From IMG/VR virus record IMGVR_UViG_3300045996_000721, positions 1 through 40,759 of that record: 40,759 bases of DNA, one strand, 5' to 3'. The translations under genes and the position numbers were made by a program. Position 1 is the first letter of the stretch, and each line of letters opens with the position of its first letter. Below are positions 8,694-17,096 of this stretch, one piece after another. Origin of the DNA: a virus. The notes beneath the pieces are model-generated. The model had not been told where the DNA came from, made no database searches, and was given only the letters and a program-made list of their open reading frames with translations.

Positions 8694-9097
8694 GCGCCAC
8701 GGTGATCATGCGCGAGCTGTTGCTGGCGCGGCCCCAGGTGACCGGCAAGGTGCCGGCGGCGCGCGTGTTCATCGGCCAGACCATCACCAACGAGACGCCC
8801 ATGCCGGCCATCCTGATATCGGAAATCGACGGCAACGAGATCACCACGGTGGCGCGCAACGGCACGCACTCGACGATCCGCGCACGCGTCCAGGTGACCG
8901 TCTACGCCAAGAACTACCCCGAGCAGGAGCAGGTGCTGCTGGCATGCAAGCTGCCCGGCATCCCGCGCGGCATCGTCAAGGGCTTCAAGGTCAACGCGGT
9001 GGAGCCGATGGGCACCGGCCCGGCGATACCGCCAGCGGGCGATGGAATTTTCGAGCGGTCGCGAGATTTTATGGTAACTTTCAAAGAAGCAAACTAG
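8690..9097 (+). CDS. Tail completion protein, DUF3168-like
   Basis: A 135-residue protein in the position of the tail completion or terminator protein that caps the tail tube at the head end. The core pattern, a target-binding strand region (PAILISEIDG) followed by RARVQVTVYAK, fits the DUF3168/gp17 group. It starts with ATGA overlap to the gp10-like gene and ends before a strong hairpin, so it closes the neck operon segment. Confidence 0.78.
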   Translation: MSATVIMRELLLARPQVTGKVPAARVFIGQTITNETPMPAILISEIDGNEITTVARNGTHSTIRARVQVTVYAKNYPEQEQVLLACKLPGIPRGIVKGFKVNAVEPMGTGPAIPPAGDGIFERSRDFMVTFKEAN

Positions 9098-9114
9098 AAT
9101 AGCGGAATGCTTCT

Positions 9115-9146
9115 AGCCCGCCCGTAACGCATGGTGCGTGCGGGCT
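9115..9146 (+). terminator. Hairpin between tail completion gene and small accessory gene
   Basis: AGCCCGC (9115-9121) pairs with GCGGGCT (9140-9146), and an inner ACGCA/TGCGT stem extends it. Only three Ts follow. It may be a partial terminator or RNA-processing site separating neck from tail expression. Confidence 0.5.
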
Positions 9147-9161
9147 TTAACGGAGATGTGT

Positions 9162-9356
9162 ATGGCACCGCACCAACAGCGCGTAATTGACGAACACCAG
9201 GAATTGACGGATAAGCTTGACAAGCTGAATTCGTTTTTCAGCAACCCTGTTTTCCAAGGGCTTGATGCGGCCGAGCAGGACCGGATGCGCAGGCAGGCGT
9301 CTGCAATGCAAGAATACGCCGATGTGCTCGTTGAGCGCATCAACGCTTTTAATTAA
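9162..9356 (+). CDS. Small helical phage protein, crAss001_48-like
   Basis: A 64-residue, all-helical, charged protein (RVIDEHQELTDKLDKL, then MQEYADVLVERIN). The pattern HQQRVIDE..EL..KL..L...F plus a final MQEYA.VL.ERI matches a widespread family of short phage proteins that I recall as crAss001_48-related; its function is unknown. The start at 9162 has CGGAG six bases upstream; other in-frame ATGs at 9138 and 9156 lack a site. It interrupts the tail operon, is preceded by its own hairpin and is unlikely to be structural. Accessory, possibly host-interaction, is inference. Confidence 0.7.
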   Translation: MAPHQQRVIDEHQELTDKLDKLNSFFSNPVFQGLDAAEQDRMRRQASAMQEYADVLVERINAFN

Positions 9357-9370
9357 CCAGGAGATTTGCA

Positions 9371-9844
9371 ATGGCATTCGAACCGGATTTTGAAACTATC
9401 GCCGGCACCAAACTTTTCATCGCGGCCGGCAAGCCGACCGACGACACCCTGGCCGCTTATGAAACCCTGTTCGCCGCGGCAACCGGCGGCGACGAGTTCG
9501 AACTGACCAACGTGGGTGCTGTCGACGGCCGCAATTCCGACATTGCTTCCATGACAGTGGTGTCGCGCGGCCGCACCCGCCAGAAGCCCGGCACCTACAC
9601 CTTCCCGCAGGCGGACTTCACCATTCAATGGTTGCCGGAATCGGACGCCCACCAGACCGCCGACACCGCGCTGCGCACCCGCGCCATCTGCTCCTTCCGC
9701 CTGGAGCGCCAATCTGGCGTTGCGGTCTATTTTATCGGCTACGTGCTGAACCTGGCCGATGCCGGCGGTGGCCCGAACGATGCGTTGACCGGCACCCTGT
9801 CGATTCTGCGCGATTCGGAAACGATCATTGACCTGACCCCGTAA
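9371..9844 (+). CDS. Major tail (tube) protein
   Basis: A 157-residue protein expected to polymerise into the tail tube. It is strand-rich with a short helical middle, and its segments GTKLFIAAGKP and TFPQADFTIQW resemble tail tube proteins of HK97/lambda-like phages. It lies just before the chaperone G/GT pair and the tape measure, the canonical order. The ribosome site AGGAG lies 10 bases upstream. Intergenic hairpins follow it. Confidence 0.87.
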   Translation: MAFEPDFETIAGTKLFIAAGKPTDDTLAAYETLFAAATGGDEFELTNVGAVDGRNSDIASMTVVSRGRTRQKPGTYTFPQADFTIQWLPESDAHQTADTALRTRAICSFRLERQSGVAVYFIGYVLNLADAGGGPNDALTGTLSILRDSETIIDLTP

Positions 9845-9851
9845 AGTTTTC

Positions 9852-9865
9852 CGCCCTTAGGGGCG
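9852..9865 (+). terminator. Short GC hairpin after the tail tube gene
   Basis: CGCCC-TTAG-GGGCG, followed by TTA. This short stem eight bases after the tube gene stop could cause pausing or partial termination, which would keep tube protein in excess over downstream chaperones. Confidence 0.45.
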
Positions 9866-9879
9866 TTACCTAGCACCGA

Positions 9880-9945
9880 CTGCTCGCGTGTCTCCTTATC
9901 GAGAGGAGCGCGCGGGCAGCACGGGCAAATTCTCTCGATGAAGGA
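9880..9945 (+). promoter_or_regulatory. Structured leader of the tail chaperone gene with paired CTCTCGAT motifs
   Basis: One hairpin spans 9880-9919 (CTGC..CGCG outer arms, TCTC/GAGA inner arms). In addition TCCTTATCGAGAG (9893-9905) can pair with CTCTCGATGAAGGA (9932-9945), which contains the ribosome site for the gene at 9953. The two foldings exclude each other, so translation of the chaperone could depend on which forms. This is inference from base pairing only. Confidence 0.45.
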
Positions 9946-9952
9946 AAAGTAA

Positions 9953-10399
9953 ATGAAAAGTTTGAAGCAGCTGGCGATCGACGCCACCGGCACCATGGAA
10001 GTCAAGGACGCCGCCGGCAACGTGGTCACGAACGATGACGGCAGCGTGTGGTCGATCACCTTCCACAGCCCAGGTACCAAGGTGTATCAGGAAGCGCACC
10101 ACAAATTCCAGGCGCGCAAAGCCTCGAGCATGAAGGCGCTGATGGGCAACAACGCCGACAAGGGCGACCCGATGGAAGAGATCAACGGCGTGGCCAACTT
10201 CCTCGCGTCTGTGACTGTCTCGTTTAACAATTTCGATTACGAAGGTCGCACGGGCAAGGCCGCTTTCACCGCCGCATACGCCGACCTGGAAATTCTGCAC
10301 GTCGCTGAGCAAGCCAATGTGTTCCTGGGTAACCGGGGAAACTTCTGGAAGAAGCCTGCGGTCAGCTCGCCCGAGCAGTCCGGCATCTCGCCTGGCTGA
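9953..10399 (+). CDS. Tail assembly chaperone G
   Basis: A 148-residue protein between tail tube and tape measure genes, the position of lambda gpG. Such chaperones coat the tape measure protein and recruit tube subunits. The ribosome site GAAGGA is good. The frame contains the slippery heptamer GGGAAAC at codons 128-130, after which most translation should continue to the stop at 10399 while a fraction shifts -1 into the T extension. Confidence 0.87.
   Translation: MKSLKQLAIDATGTMEVKDAAGNVVTNDDGSVWSITFHSPGTKVYQEAHHKFQARKASSMKALMGNNADKGDPMEEINGVANFLASVTVSFNNFDYEGRTGKAAFTAAYADLEILHVAEQANVFLGNRGNFWKKPAVSSPEQSGISPG
10336..10342 (+). promoter_or_regulatory. Programmed -1 frameshift site GGGAAAC
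   Basis: In the G frame the bases read G GGA AAC, an X XXY YYZ heptamer close to lambda's GGGAAAG in the same gene pair. The -1 frame has a stop at 10330-10332, just before the site, and stays open from there to 10794, as a shift site requires. Possible downstream pairing (CTGC..GCAG) is not resolved. Confidence 0.88.
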
Positions 10400-10794
10400 A
10401 CACCGCGCCGGATCCGCAGGCATCGGCCAAGACGGCGGCGCCTGCGAAACGGGAACGTACGCGGCGGGAGCAAATCGAGAGCCTTAAACTGGACCCGGTG
10501 ATGCCGGATCTTGAGTGGGGCAGCCATCTGGTTGAAGTGCTTTTTGAGTTCGGCCCGGTGCGCGCGGAAGGGCCACTGGAGGTGGAGCACATCAAGCCGA
10601 TCGAAAAGGTGGTGTGCGCGAAGTTCCAGCCGTGGGAGAAACGTCTGCTGTTGCGGCTCTCTCGAGAGTACAAGGCCGAGATGCACAAGGCCACGGACCC
10701 CGGCGCGCCGCCACCATGGCCGGCAGCAGAGAAGCAGTGGCGCCGGGTGCAAAGCGCGAAGGCTGCGCGCAATCTGGACGCATTTTTGAAATAG
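10342..10794 (+). CDS. Tail assembly chaperone T extension (GT fusion by -1 frameshift)
   Basis: After slippage at 10336-10342 the -1 frame adds 150 residues to the first 130 of G, giving a GT protein of about 280 residues. In the lambda system GT binds the tape measure through G and tube subunits through T. The only stand-alone start (GTG at 10498) has no ribosome site, so frameshifting is the better explanation. The T part holds a basic linker (AKRERTRREQ) and a helical domain (EHIKPIEKVVCAKFQPWEK). It ends 13 bases before the tape measure gene. Confidence 0.83.
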   Translation, partial: LLEEACGQLARAVRHLAWLNTAPDPQASAKTAAPAKRERTRREQIESLKLDPVMPDLEWGSHLVEVLFEFGPVRAEGPLEVEHIKPIEKVVCAKFQPWEKRLLLRLSREYKAEMHKATDPGAPPPWPAAEKQWRRVQSAKAARNLDAFLK

Positions 10795-10807
10795 GAGAAC
10801 ACGCGCA

Positions 10808-13800
10808 ATGTCCGTCGTAAGCGATATCGAAATTCGACTGCGGGCAGACATTGCGCGCCTCCAACAGGACATGACCCAGGCCCGCCAAGCTGTCGGCGGC
10901 GCCATGACCAGTATCACCAACGCCGTGCGCGGCGCGGCCACTGGCCTCGCGGCCCTGGCCGCCGGCCTCACTGTCGGCGCCTTCGCCGGGTGGATCAAAG
11001 GCGCCATCGACGCGGTGGACGCTATCGGCGACATATCACCGGCCACGGGGGTGGCGATCAAGGACATTGCCGGGCTGCAGATGGCTTTCCAGTTCGGCGG
11101 CCTGGAGGCCGGCGAGTTCGAAAAGACCATGATCAAGCTGTCCGGCGCCATCGCCAAGGGCGACGAGAGCATAGCCATGCTCGGCGTGAACATGCGCGAT
11201 GCAAACGGCGGGCTGCGCGAGAGCAAGGCGGTGCTGTACGACCTGGCCGATGCATTTGCCGAGATGGAAGACGGCACCCGCAAGACCGCGCTGGCAACCG
11301 AGATTTTCGGCAAGTCCGGCGCCGCGCTGATCCCAACGCTGAACATGGGCTCCGAGGGTCTGCGCGAGATGGCCGAGATGGCCGACAAGCTGGGCCTGTC
11401 GTTCACCGAGGCGGGGGTGGAAGCGGCCGGCAAGTTCAATGATTCCTTGGACACCTTGGGCCTGGCCACGCAGGGCGTCGCGCGCCAGGTGGCCGTCGAG
11501 CTGCTGCCCACTCTCAACAGCCTGCTTGGCTCGCTGGTCACCTTGATCACCGAGGGCAACGGCGTGAGCAAGATGGCGGCCGTGATCGGCGGCGGGTTCA
11601 AGACCATTTATACCGGAGCGGTGGCCGTCGGCCAAGCGTTCGACACCATGTCAAGCATCATCGCCATTTCCGTCGGCGTGGTGCTGGACGGTTTCGGCAC
11701 GATCGGCAAGACGCTGAAATACTTCATCGAGGGCGAGTACAGCAAGGCGTGGCAGGCGGCCACCACTGGCGCCCAGGCTACCGTGGGCAACGCCCAGCGC
11801 TTGGCCAACGACATGACCCGCAGCTGGGAGGCCAGCGGGAAGGCCATATCCGGCGTGTGGGACGGCACCAGCGGCAAGGTGGTCGACAGCATGGGCGCGA
11901 TCATCAAGGCCGGCAAGCTGGCGGCAGAGCAGAGCAAGGAGCAGGAGGCCGCAGCGAAGAAGGCGGCAGCCGCAGCCGATAAGGCCGCAGCCGAACAGAA
12001 GCGCGCGGCCGAGCGCAACGCCGAGGCATACGCCAGTTTGCTCGATGCGATTGAGGATCGCATATACGCTACCGACCGCGAAGCCGCCGGCCTGGCCGCT
12101 CTGACTGATTCGCAAAAGCTGCACCGCGACTTGGATAAGCAGCTGGCCACCGGAAAGCTGATCTTGACCGAGGCCCAGATCGACTATTACCGCTCGCTGA
12201 TCGACACCTTGGGGGTGAATGAACGGCTGATCGAATCGAACAAGGTGCTGAAGGATTCGGCCGAGGAGCAGCGGAAAGAACTGGCCGAGGCGGCCGCCGC
12301 GCGCAACAAGGCGCGCGAGGACGAGACCGAGAAGCAGGCCACCGAGCAACGCGAGCTGTGGGAAAGCATCGACAAGACTGCTCACGATACTTTCGTGTCA
12401 ATCGCCGACGGCGGCAAGAACGCGGCTACCCGCCTTAAGGACACCTTCAAGAATATTTTCTTCGATTGGCTGTACCAGCAGACCCTGAAGAAATGGATCA
12501 TCCAGCTGCAACCCCAAGTGGCCGGCGGCGGCGGTTCCGCGCTGGCTGCAGCTGCCGGCGGAGGCGGCGGTGCGGGCGGCGCATTGGGGATGCTGGGGGG
12601 CCTGTTCGGTGCCGGCGGCATCGGCGGAGCCCTTTCTGCTGGCGCTGGCTGGGTGACGGGCGCTACCAGCATGGGTGGCGCATTCTCGGCTGGCGCATCG
12701 CTGTTGGGAACTGGCACGCTCGGCGGCGCGGCGTCGGGCGCGGCCATGTTGGCCGGCGCGGCGGCCCCTATTCTGGCAGCCGTGGCCGTCGGCCGCGCGC
12801 TCAACAAGTCGATCAGCGGCGGCCTGGAGATCAAGGGCCTGAGCGGCATCACCAACAACCTCATGGTGGTGGGTGGCATCCTCAACCGCGCGTTCGGCCG
12901 CGGGCCGAAAGAAACCACGGCGACGGGCATCACCGGCACCTTCGGCATGGATAGCTTTTCCGGCTCGCAGTATTCGGAATGGTCGCAGAAAGGAGGCTGG
13001 TTTAAGTCCAATCGCCGGGGCACCGACACGTCGCCTATCGCCGCCGAGATGGCCACCGCGCTCAACGACGCATACAAGGGCATGAAGGACAGCACGACGG
13101 CGTTTGCCGAGGCGCTGGGCCTGCCTACGGCCGCTGTCGGGGCCTACAGCAAGCAGATTAAGCTGGCCTTTACCGGCGACGCCGCCAAGGACCAGCAGGC
13201 CCTGGCCGATATCCTCGCCGATGTGGGCGACGAACTGGCCACCCGGGTGCTGCCGAACATCGCCACCTTCATCAAGGAAGGCGAGACCGCGGCCACCACG
13301 CTGCAGCGACTGGCCACCGAGTTTGTGGCCGTCGGCGCCGTGATGGACGCGCTGGGCGCTGTGGGGGTCTCGTCGATCGAAGCGCGCACCCGCATAGTGG
13401 AATTGTCCGGCGGACTGCAAGCGCTGGCGACTCAGTATGAATTCTTCAACGCCAATTTCTTGACCGAGGCCGAGCGCATCGCCCCGGTGCAGAAAGCTGT
13501 CAGCGATCAGTTGACCGCACTGGGCGTTGCCGGCATCACGACCACCGAGCAGTTCAAGAACGCAGTGCAGGGCCTGGCCCAATCCGGCGCGCTGGCCACC
13601 GAGGCTGGCGCCAAGCAGTATGCCGGCCTGATGGCGCTGGCGCCGGCTTTCAAGCAGGTGGCCGACTACATGGCCGAGACCCAGCGTGCGGCGCAGGAGC
13701 TGGCCGACGCCGAAGCGGCCAAGGCGATGGAAGAAGCGGCACGCGCGGCGCAGGACTTGGCCGATGCGATGGCGCAGCAGAAAGCCGCGCAGGAGCAGGC

Positions 13801-14641
13801 CGCAAACGATCTGCTCAATTCCAGCTTCGCCGGGCTGCAGCGCTCGGTGGCGGCGCAGAAGAACGTCATTACCGCATCGTTCGACGCCACCATGCAGGTG
13901 TTCCAGCGCGGCATTGATTCCGTCAACTCGTCGATCGGCGCGACCCGCGACCTTGCACAGGCCCTGCGCGCGGCCACCAGCGGCATCTCGGTGGGATCTG
14001 CCGGCGCCCAGCGCGCCGCCGGCCGCGCGCAGATCGAGCAGGCCCTGGCCGTGGCCCGCGCCACCGGGGCGCTGCCTGACGCGGATGACCTGCGTGCGGC
14101 GCTGTCTGCGGTGACGATCGATGCGGGCGACCAGTTCTCGAGCTTCGCCGATTACGTGCGCGACGCCGCGCGCAGCGCACAGGCCGTCGAGCAGCTTGGC
14201 GGCATCGCTGACACCCAAGTGACCGTGCAGGAGATGCAGCTGGCCACCCTGGCCGCGCAGCAGACCCAGGCGCGCGATCAGCACGCCGTCGAGATTGGCC
14301 GCCTGGACGGCATGCTGGCCAGCGCGCAGGAGCAGATCGACGCCATCCGGGGTGTGGACAACAGCGTGCAGAGCCTGGCCACCGCCATGGCTTCATTCCA
14401 GACGGCGGCCGGCGCGTTCCAGCAGCCGCAGGCCAACAGCTGGGAGAAGTATGTGGACACCCTCCACGCCTCTGTTTATAGCCCGCAACAATCGGGTACA
14501 ATGGGCGGCAGTTCGGCGATGCTATCCGAACTGCAAACCCTCAACGCGCGGATGGTGAACGTGGAACAGAGCACCCGAAAATTCGCTGATCAGTTCGAAT
14601 CCACCTCGGGCGGCGGCGGCCCTCTACTGGTGACCACCTGA
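10808..14641 (+). CDS. Tail tape measure protein
   Basis: A 1277-residue protein whose length sets tail length. The N-terminus is an alpha-helical tape-measure start (DIEIRLRADIARLQQDM, then an Ala-rich hydrophobic run). Residues about 380-530 are coiled coil rich in Ala/Lys/Glu. A glycine-rich hydrophobic zone (about 570-670, GGGGSALAAAAGGGG style) may insert in the membrane, and more coiled coil follows (DAEAAKAMEEAARAAQ). It is the longest gene here. The ribosome site AGGAG lies nine bases upstream of the ATG. It overlaps the next gene by one base (TGATG). Confidence 0.95.
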   Translation: MSVVSDIEIRLRADIARLQQDMTQARQAVGGAMTSITNAVRGAATGLAALAAGLTVGAFAGWIKGAIDAVDAIGDISPATGVAIKDIAGLQMAFQFGGLEAGEFEKTMIKLSGAIAKGDESIAMLGVNMRDANGGLRESKAVLYDLADAFAEMEDGTRKTALATEIFGKSGAALIPTLNMGSEGLREMAEMADKLGLSFTEAGVEAAGKFNDSLDTLGLATQGVARQVAVELLPTLNSLLGSLVTLITEGNGVSKMAAVIGGGFKTIYTGAVAVGQAFDTMSSIIAISVGVVLDGFGTIGKTLKYFIEGEYSKAWQAATTGAQATVGNAQRLANDMTRSWEASGKAISGVWDGTSGKVVDSMGAIIKAGKLAAEQSKEQEAAAKKAAAAADKAAAEQKRAAERNAEAYASLLDAIEDRIYATDREAAGLAALTDSQKLHRDLDKQLATGKLILTEAQIDYYRSLIDTLGVNERLIESNKVLKDSAEEQRKELAEAAAARNKAREDETEKQATEQRELWESIDKTAHDTFVSIADGGKNAATRLKDTFKNIFFDWLYQQTLKKWIIQLQPQVAGGGGSALAAAAGGGGGAGGALGMLGGLFGAGGIGGALSAGAGWVTGATSMGGAFSAGASLLGTGTLGGAASGAAMLAGAAAPILAAVAVGRALNKSISGGLEIKGLSGITNNLMVVGGILNRAFGRGPKETTATGITGTFGMDSFSGSQYSEWSQKGGWFKSNRRGTDTSPIAAEMATALNDAYKGMKDSTTAFAEALGLPTAAVGAYSKQIKLAFTGDAAKDQQALADILADVGDELATRVLPNIATFIKEGETAATTLQRLATEFVAVGAVMDALGAVGVSSIEARTRIVELSGGLQALATQYEFFNANFLTEAERIAPVQKAVSDQLTALGVAGITTTEQFKNAVQGLAQSGALATEAGAKQYAGLMALAPAFKQVADYMAETQRAAQELADAEAAKAMEEAARAAQDLADAMAQQKAAQEQAANDLLNSSFAGLQRSVAAQKNVITASFDATMQVFQRGIDSVNSSIGATRDLAQALRAATSGISVGSAGAQRAAGRAQIEQALAVARATGALPDADDLRAALSAVTIDAGDQFSSFADYVRDAARSAQAVEQLGGIADTQVTVQEMQLATLAAQQTQARDQHAVEIGRLDGMLASAQEQIDAIRGVDNSVQSLATAMASFQTAAGAFQQPQANSWEKYVDTLHASVYSPQQSGTMGGSSAMLSELQTLNARMVNVEQSTRKFADQFESTSGGGGPLLVTT

Positions 14642-15612
14642 TGGCCTGGGACGACGATGACGACCTGACCAGTGTGCTGGTGCCTGTCACCATCACCGCC
14701 GCCATGGTGCAGTCGATCACGACCAACGGCGTGGCGCTGCCCGAGGACACCACTTCGGCATGGTCCAGCGGCGCCACGTACGCGATTGGCGACCGCCGGC
14801 ACAGCGCCACCACGCACAGGGTGTATGAGAGCCTGAAAGATGGCAACCTGAATCATGATCCCACCGACATCACCAACCAGTTCAACGCCAGCGGCACGCC
14901 CACGTGGTGGGTCGACATCGGCCCGACGAACCGGTGGGCGTACACCGACAGCCTGATATCGACGCAGACCACGGGCGCCTCGCCACTGGTCATCACGCTG
15001 CGGCCGGGGGCGTTCAACGGTTTCGCCATGTACGGTCTGGACGGTGACACCATCTCTGTGGTGGTGCGCGATGCTCCAGCGGGTAACGTCACCTACACGA
15101 CCGGCGGCGACGTGCCGCTGGAAGGATCGATGCCGGCTGACTACTACGATTATTTTTTCGCCCCGTTCAAACCGCTGACCGAATTCCTGTCCACCGGCAT
15201 CGACCCTTACGGCGCCTCCGAAATCGTGATCACGCTCAAGAAGGCCAGCGGGCAGCCCAAGATCGGCATGTTGGCGATCGGCGACGCCAAGCCCATCGGC
15301 GTGCCCGAGCGCGGCGTGCGCGTGTCGCCCCGGTCCTACTCGTATTTTGAAGAGGACAAGTTCAGCGGTGGCATGAAGATCACCAAGCGGCCCAGCGCCA
15401 TGGGCGTGACCATTCCGGTGCGGGTCGAGTACGAGAACGCCGACGACGTGCTGCAGACCGTGCAGAGCCTGCTGGACGTGCCTGTGGCCGTGATCGGCAG
15501 CAATGCGGAGTTCCACAACAAATTGAGCACTTTCGGATTGATCAGCGGCGACATGGATTACTCGAGCTTCCCTGACCGCATCCTCAATCTCACCGTGAAA
15601 GGTTTTGCATAA
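14641..15612 (+). CDS. Tail-tip protein with sugar-binding-like module
   Basis: A 323-residue protein directly after the tape measure gene. Residues about 40-105 (SSGATYAIGDRRHSATTHRVY ... WWVDIGPTNRWA pattern) resemble the carbohydrate-binding module 5/12 type repeat common in phage tail proteins. The remainder is strand-rich and may be a distal-tail or fibre body. By position it belongs to the tail tip and probably contacts the host surface. It overlaps both neighbours by single-base stop-start junctions. Confidence 0.72.
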   Translation: MAWDDDDDLTSVLVPVTITAAMVQSITTNGVALPEDTTSAWSSGATYAIGDRRHSATTHRVYESLKDGNLNHDPTDITNQFNASGTPTWWVDIGPTNRWAYTDSLISTQTTGASPLVITLRPGAFNGFAMYGLDGDTISVVVRDAPAGNVTYTTGGDVPLEGSMPADYYDYFFAPFKPLTEFLSTGIDPYGASEIVITLKKASGQPKIGMLAIGDAKPIGVPERGVRVSPRSYSYFEEDKFSGGMKITKRPSAMGVTIPVRVEYENADDVLQTVQSLLDVPVAVIGSNAEFHNKLSTFGLISGDMDYSSFPDRILNLTVKGFA

Positions 15613-16508
15613 TGGCAATCCAGACCCCACCCACCATATCACCGACGCCCACCCCGACCATCCAGCGAGGCGACCGCACGACTTTTTCCGCGCGCGTGGA
15701 CGCCTTCATCCTGTGGCTGGTCAACGCGGTGACCCAGTTCAACGGCTCGGCCAGCGCCACCAACGCCAACGCGCTTGATGCGCAGGCCAGCGCGCAACTG
15801 GCGAGCACCATGGCCGACGCCGCGGTGTCCGGTGTCAACGCCACTGCCTGGGTGTCTGGCACGACCTACACCGCCGGGCAAGTGCGCTACAGCCCGTTGG
15901 ACTCTCTCACGTATCGCCGCAAGACCAACGGCGCTGGCACCACCGACCCGAGCCTGGATACTGTCAACTGGGTGCGGTTGAGCCACAAACCGGAATCGAT
16001 GCTGCTGCTGGCTACGATCGTGCCGACGGTGGCGACAACCATTGATTTTTTGAACGTGTTCACTAGCGAGTTCGACAGCTACATGGTGACCATGGACGGG
16101 GTGACGCCCAACGTTACGCAGTCACTGCAGATGCGCCTAGCCAAGGCGGGGGTAGCCGATGCCTCGACCGTCTACTATGCGGGCGCGGAGAAGGGCAACG
16201 TGGACACCGCAGTTACTCTCGCGCAGCTGACCACCGTGCAGGTATCGGCCGGCGGGCAGGGGATCAATCTGACCGCGCTTATCCGGAACGCCAACGCCCC
16301 TGGCAACCCCAGCGCGGGAGGGTTGAAAAGCATCGAGGTTCGGTATGTAGCTGACACGACGGGCAGCCCTAGCCGGTTTCAAACTGAGATCCGCAGTTTC
16401 GTTTACCTCGATGGCGCGGTGTCCGGATTCCGCCTCTTTTGGTCGGCTGGCGGTAACTTCCAGGCCAACGGCCGGGTGCGGGTGTACGGCCTGCGCAACG
16501 TAGTGTAA
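15612..16508 (+). CDS. Tail fibre / receptor-contact protein
   Basis: A 298-residue protein starting at TAATG overlap with the previous gene. The N-terminal 75 residues are Pro/Thr-rich then helical (TPTPTIQRGDRTTFSARVDAF style) and may attach to the tail tip. Residues about 78-128 (WVSGTTYTAGQVRYS ... VNWVRLS) repeat the CBM 5/12-like pattern seen in the neighbouring gene. The C-terminal 160 residues are a beta-rich domain ending in RVRVYGLRNVV, like many fibre tips. The receptor is unknown. Confidence 0.72.
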   Translation: MAIQTPPTISPTPTPTIQRGDRTTFSARVDAFILWLVNAVTQFNGSASATNANALDAQASAQLASTMADAAVSGVNATAWVSGTTYTAGQVRYSPLDSLTYRRKTNGAGTTDPSLDTVNWVRLSHKPESMLLLATIVPTVATTIDFLNVFTSEFDSYMVTMDGVTPNVTQSLQMRLAKAGVADASTVYYAGAEKGNVDTAVTLAQLTTVQVSAGGQGINLTALIRNANAPGNPSAGGLKSIEVRYVADTTGSPSRFQTEIRSFVYLDGAVSGFRLFWSAGGNFQANGRVRVYGLRNVV

Positions 16509-16518
16509 GGACAACATC

Positions 16519-16881
16519 ATGGCATTTAATATCATCTACTGGGACGCCGAAGCCGGCGAACAGCGTACTCGCCAATCCACGCCGGAGGAGGACGCGCAGC
16601 GCGAAGCCGATATTGCTGCGGCCGCGCAGCCGGTGCTACCAGATGCCATCCCCATGCTCAACCTGCACCTGGTGCTGATCGAGGACGGCCACTTGGACAC
16701 GGTGGAGCAGATCCTTGCCGCCGGCACCGGCACCGAGGGCGCACGTGCTCGCGCATATTGGGCCAAGGCGCTGACCGCGCGCCGCGACAACGAGCTGGTG
16801 GCGTCCCTGTGGCCCGCCCTCTACGGCACCGAGGAAGCGTTCAACGACGCTTGGCGCCGCGCGGCGGCCCTCAACCCGTAG
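16519..16881 (+). CDS. Tail-associated small protein, possibly fibre chaperone
   Basis: A 120-residue protein, Ala/Glu-rich and helical after a strand start (NIIYWDAEAGEQRTR). It follows the fibre gene by 10 bases and is the last gene before the lysis promoter. Short helical proteins in this position often help fibre assembly, but no signature is seen, so the role is positional inference. Confidence 0.7.
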   Translation: MAFNIIYWDAEAGEQRTRQSTPEEDAQREADIAAAAQPVLPDAIPMLNLHLVLIEDGHLDTVEQILAAGTGTEGARARAYWAKALTARRDNELVASLWPALYGTEEAFNDAWRRAAALNP

Positions 16882-16884
16882 TCG

Positions 16885-16914
16885 TTGACTTAGTGCAAAT
16901 ACGGGCCGCATAAT
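16885..16914 (+). promoter_or_regulatory. Candidate promoter for the lysis cassette
   Basis: TTGACT (16885-16890) and CATAAT (16909-16914) are separated by 18 bases in the 70-base gap between tail and lysis genes. The match to sigma-70 boxes is good. Transcription from about 16921 would give a 30-base leader to the gene at 16952. Confidence 0.6.
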
Positions 16915-16951
16915 AGCGGCGTCCACTTCCCCAACCGCTGAAAGGCAAACC

Positions 16952-17095
16952 ATGTTGCGCATCAAACTGAGCATCAACCAGACCGGCAACGGCGACCCGC
17001 CACCGAAGAAAAACCCGCCACCAGAGCCGACCCGCGCGCCGGCTGAACCGATCGATCCGGCCGACTCCGACACCACCGACAGCCCGAAGAAGTAA
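16952..17095 (+). CDS. Small proline-rich protein, unknown
   Basis: A 47-residue protein with a short strand-like start (MLRIKLSINQTGNGD) and a disordered, Pro/Lys/Asp-rich remainder. The ATG follows CTGAAAGGC by six bases and the stop is one base before the next ATG, which argues for a real gene. Its closeness to the lysis genes gives no clear function. Confidence 0.55.
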   Translation: MLRIKLSINQTGNGDPPPKKNPPPEPTRAPAEPIDPADSDTTDSPKK

Positions 17096-17096
17096 C

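Noticed and set aside
12398-14284. A 628-codon open frame on the - strand
   Set aside because: Antisense to the tape measure gene, with repetitive Leu/Gly/His/Arg composition and no ribosome site.
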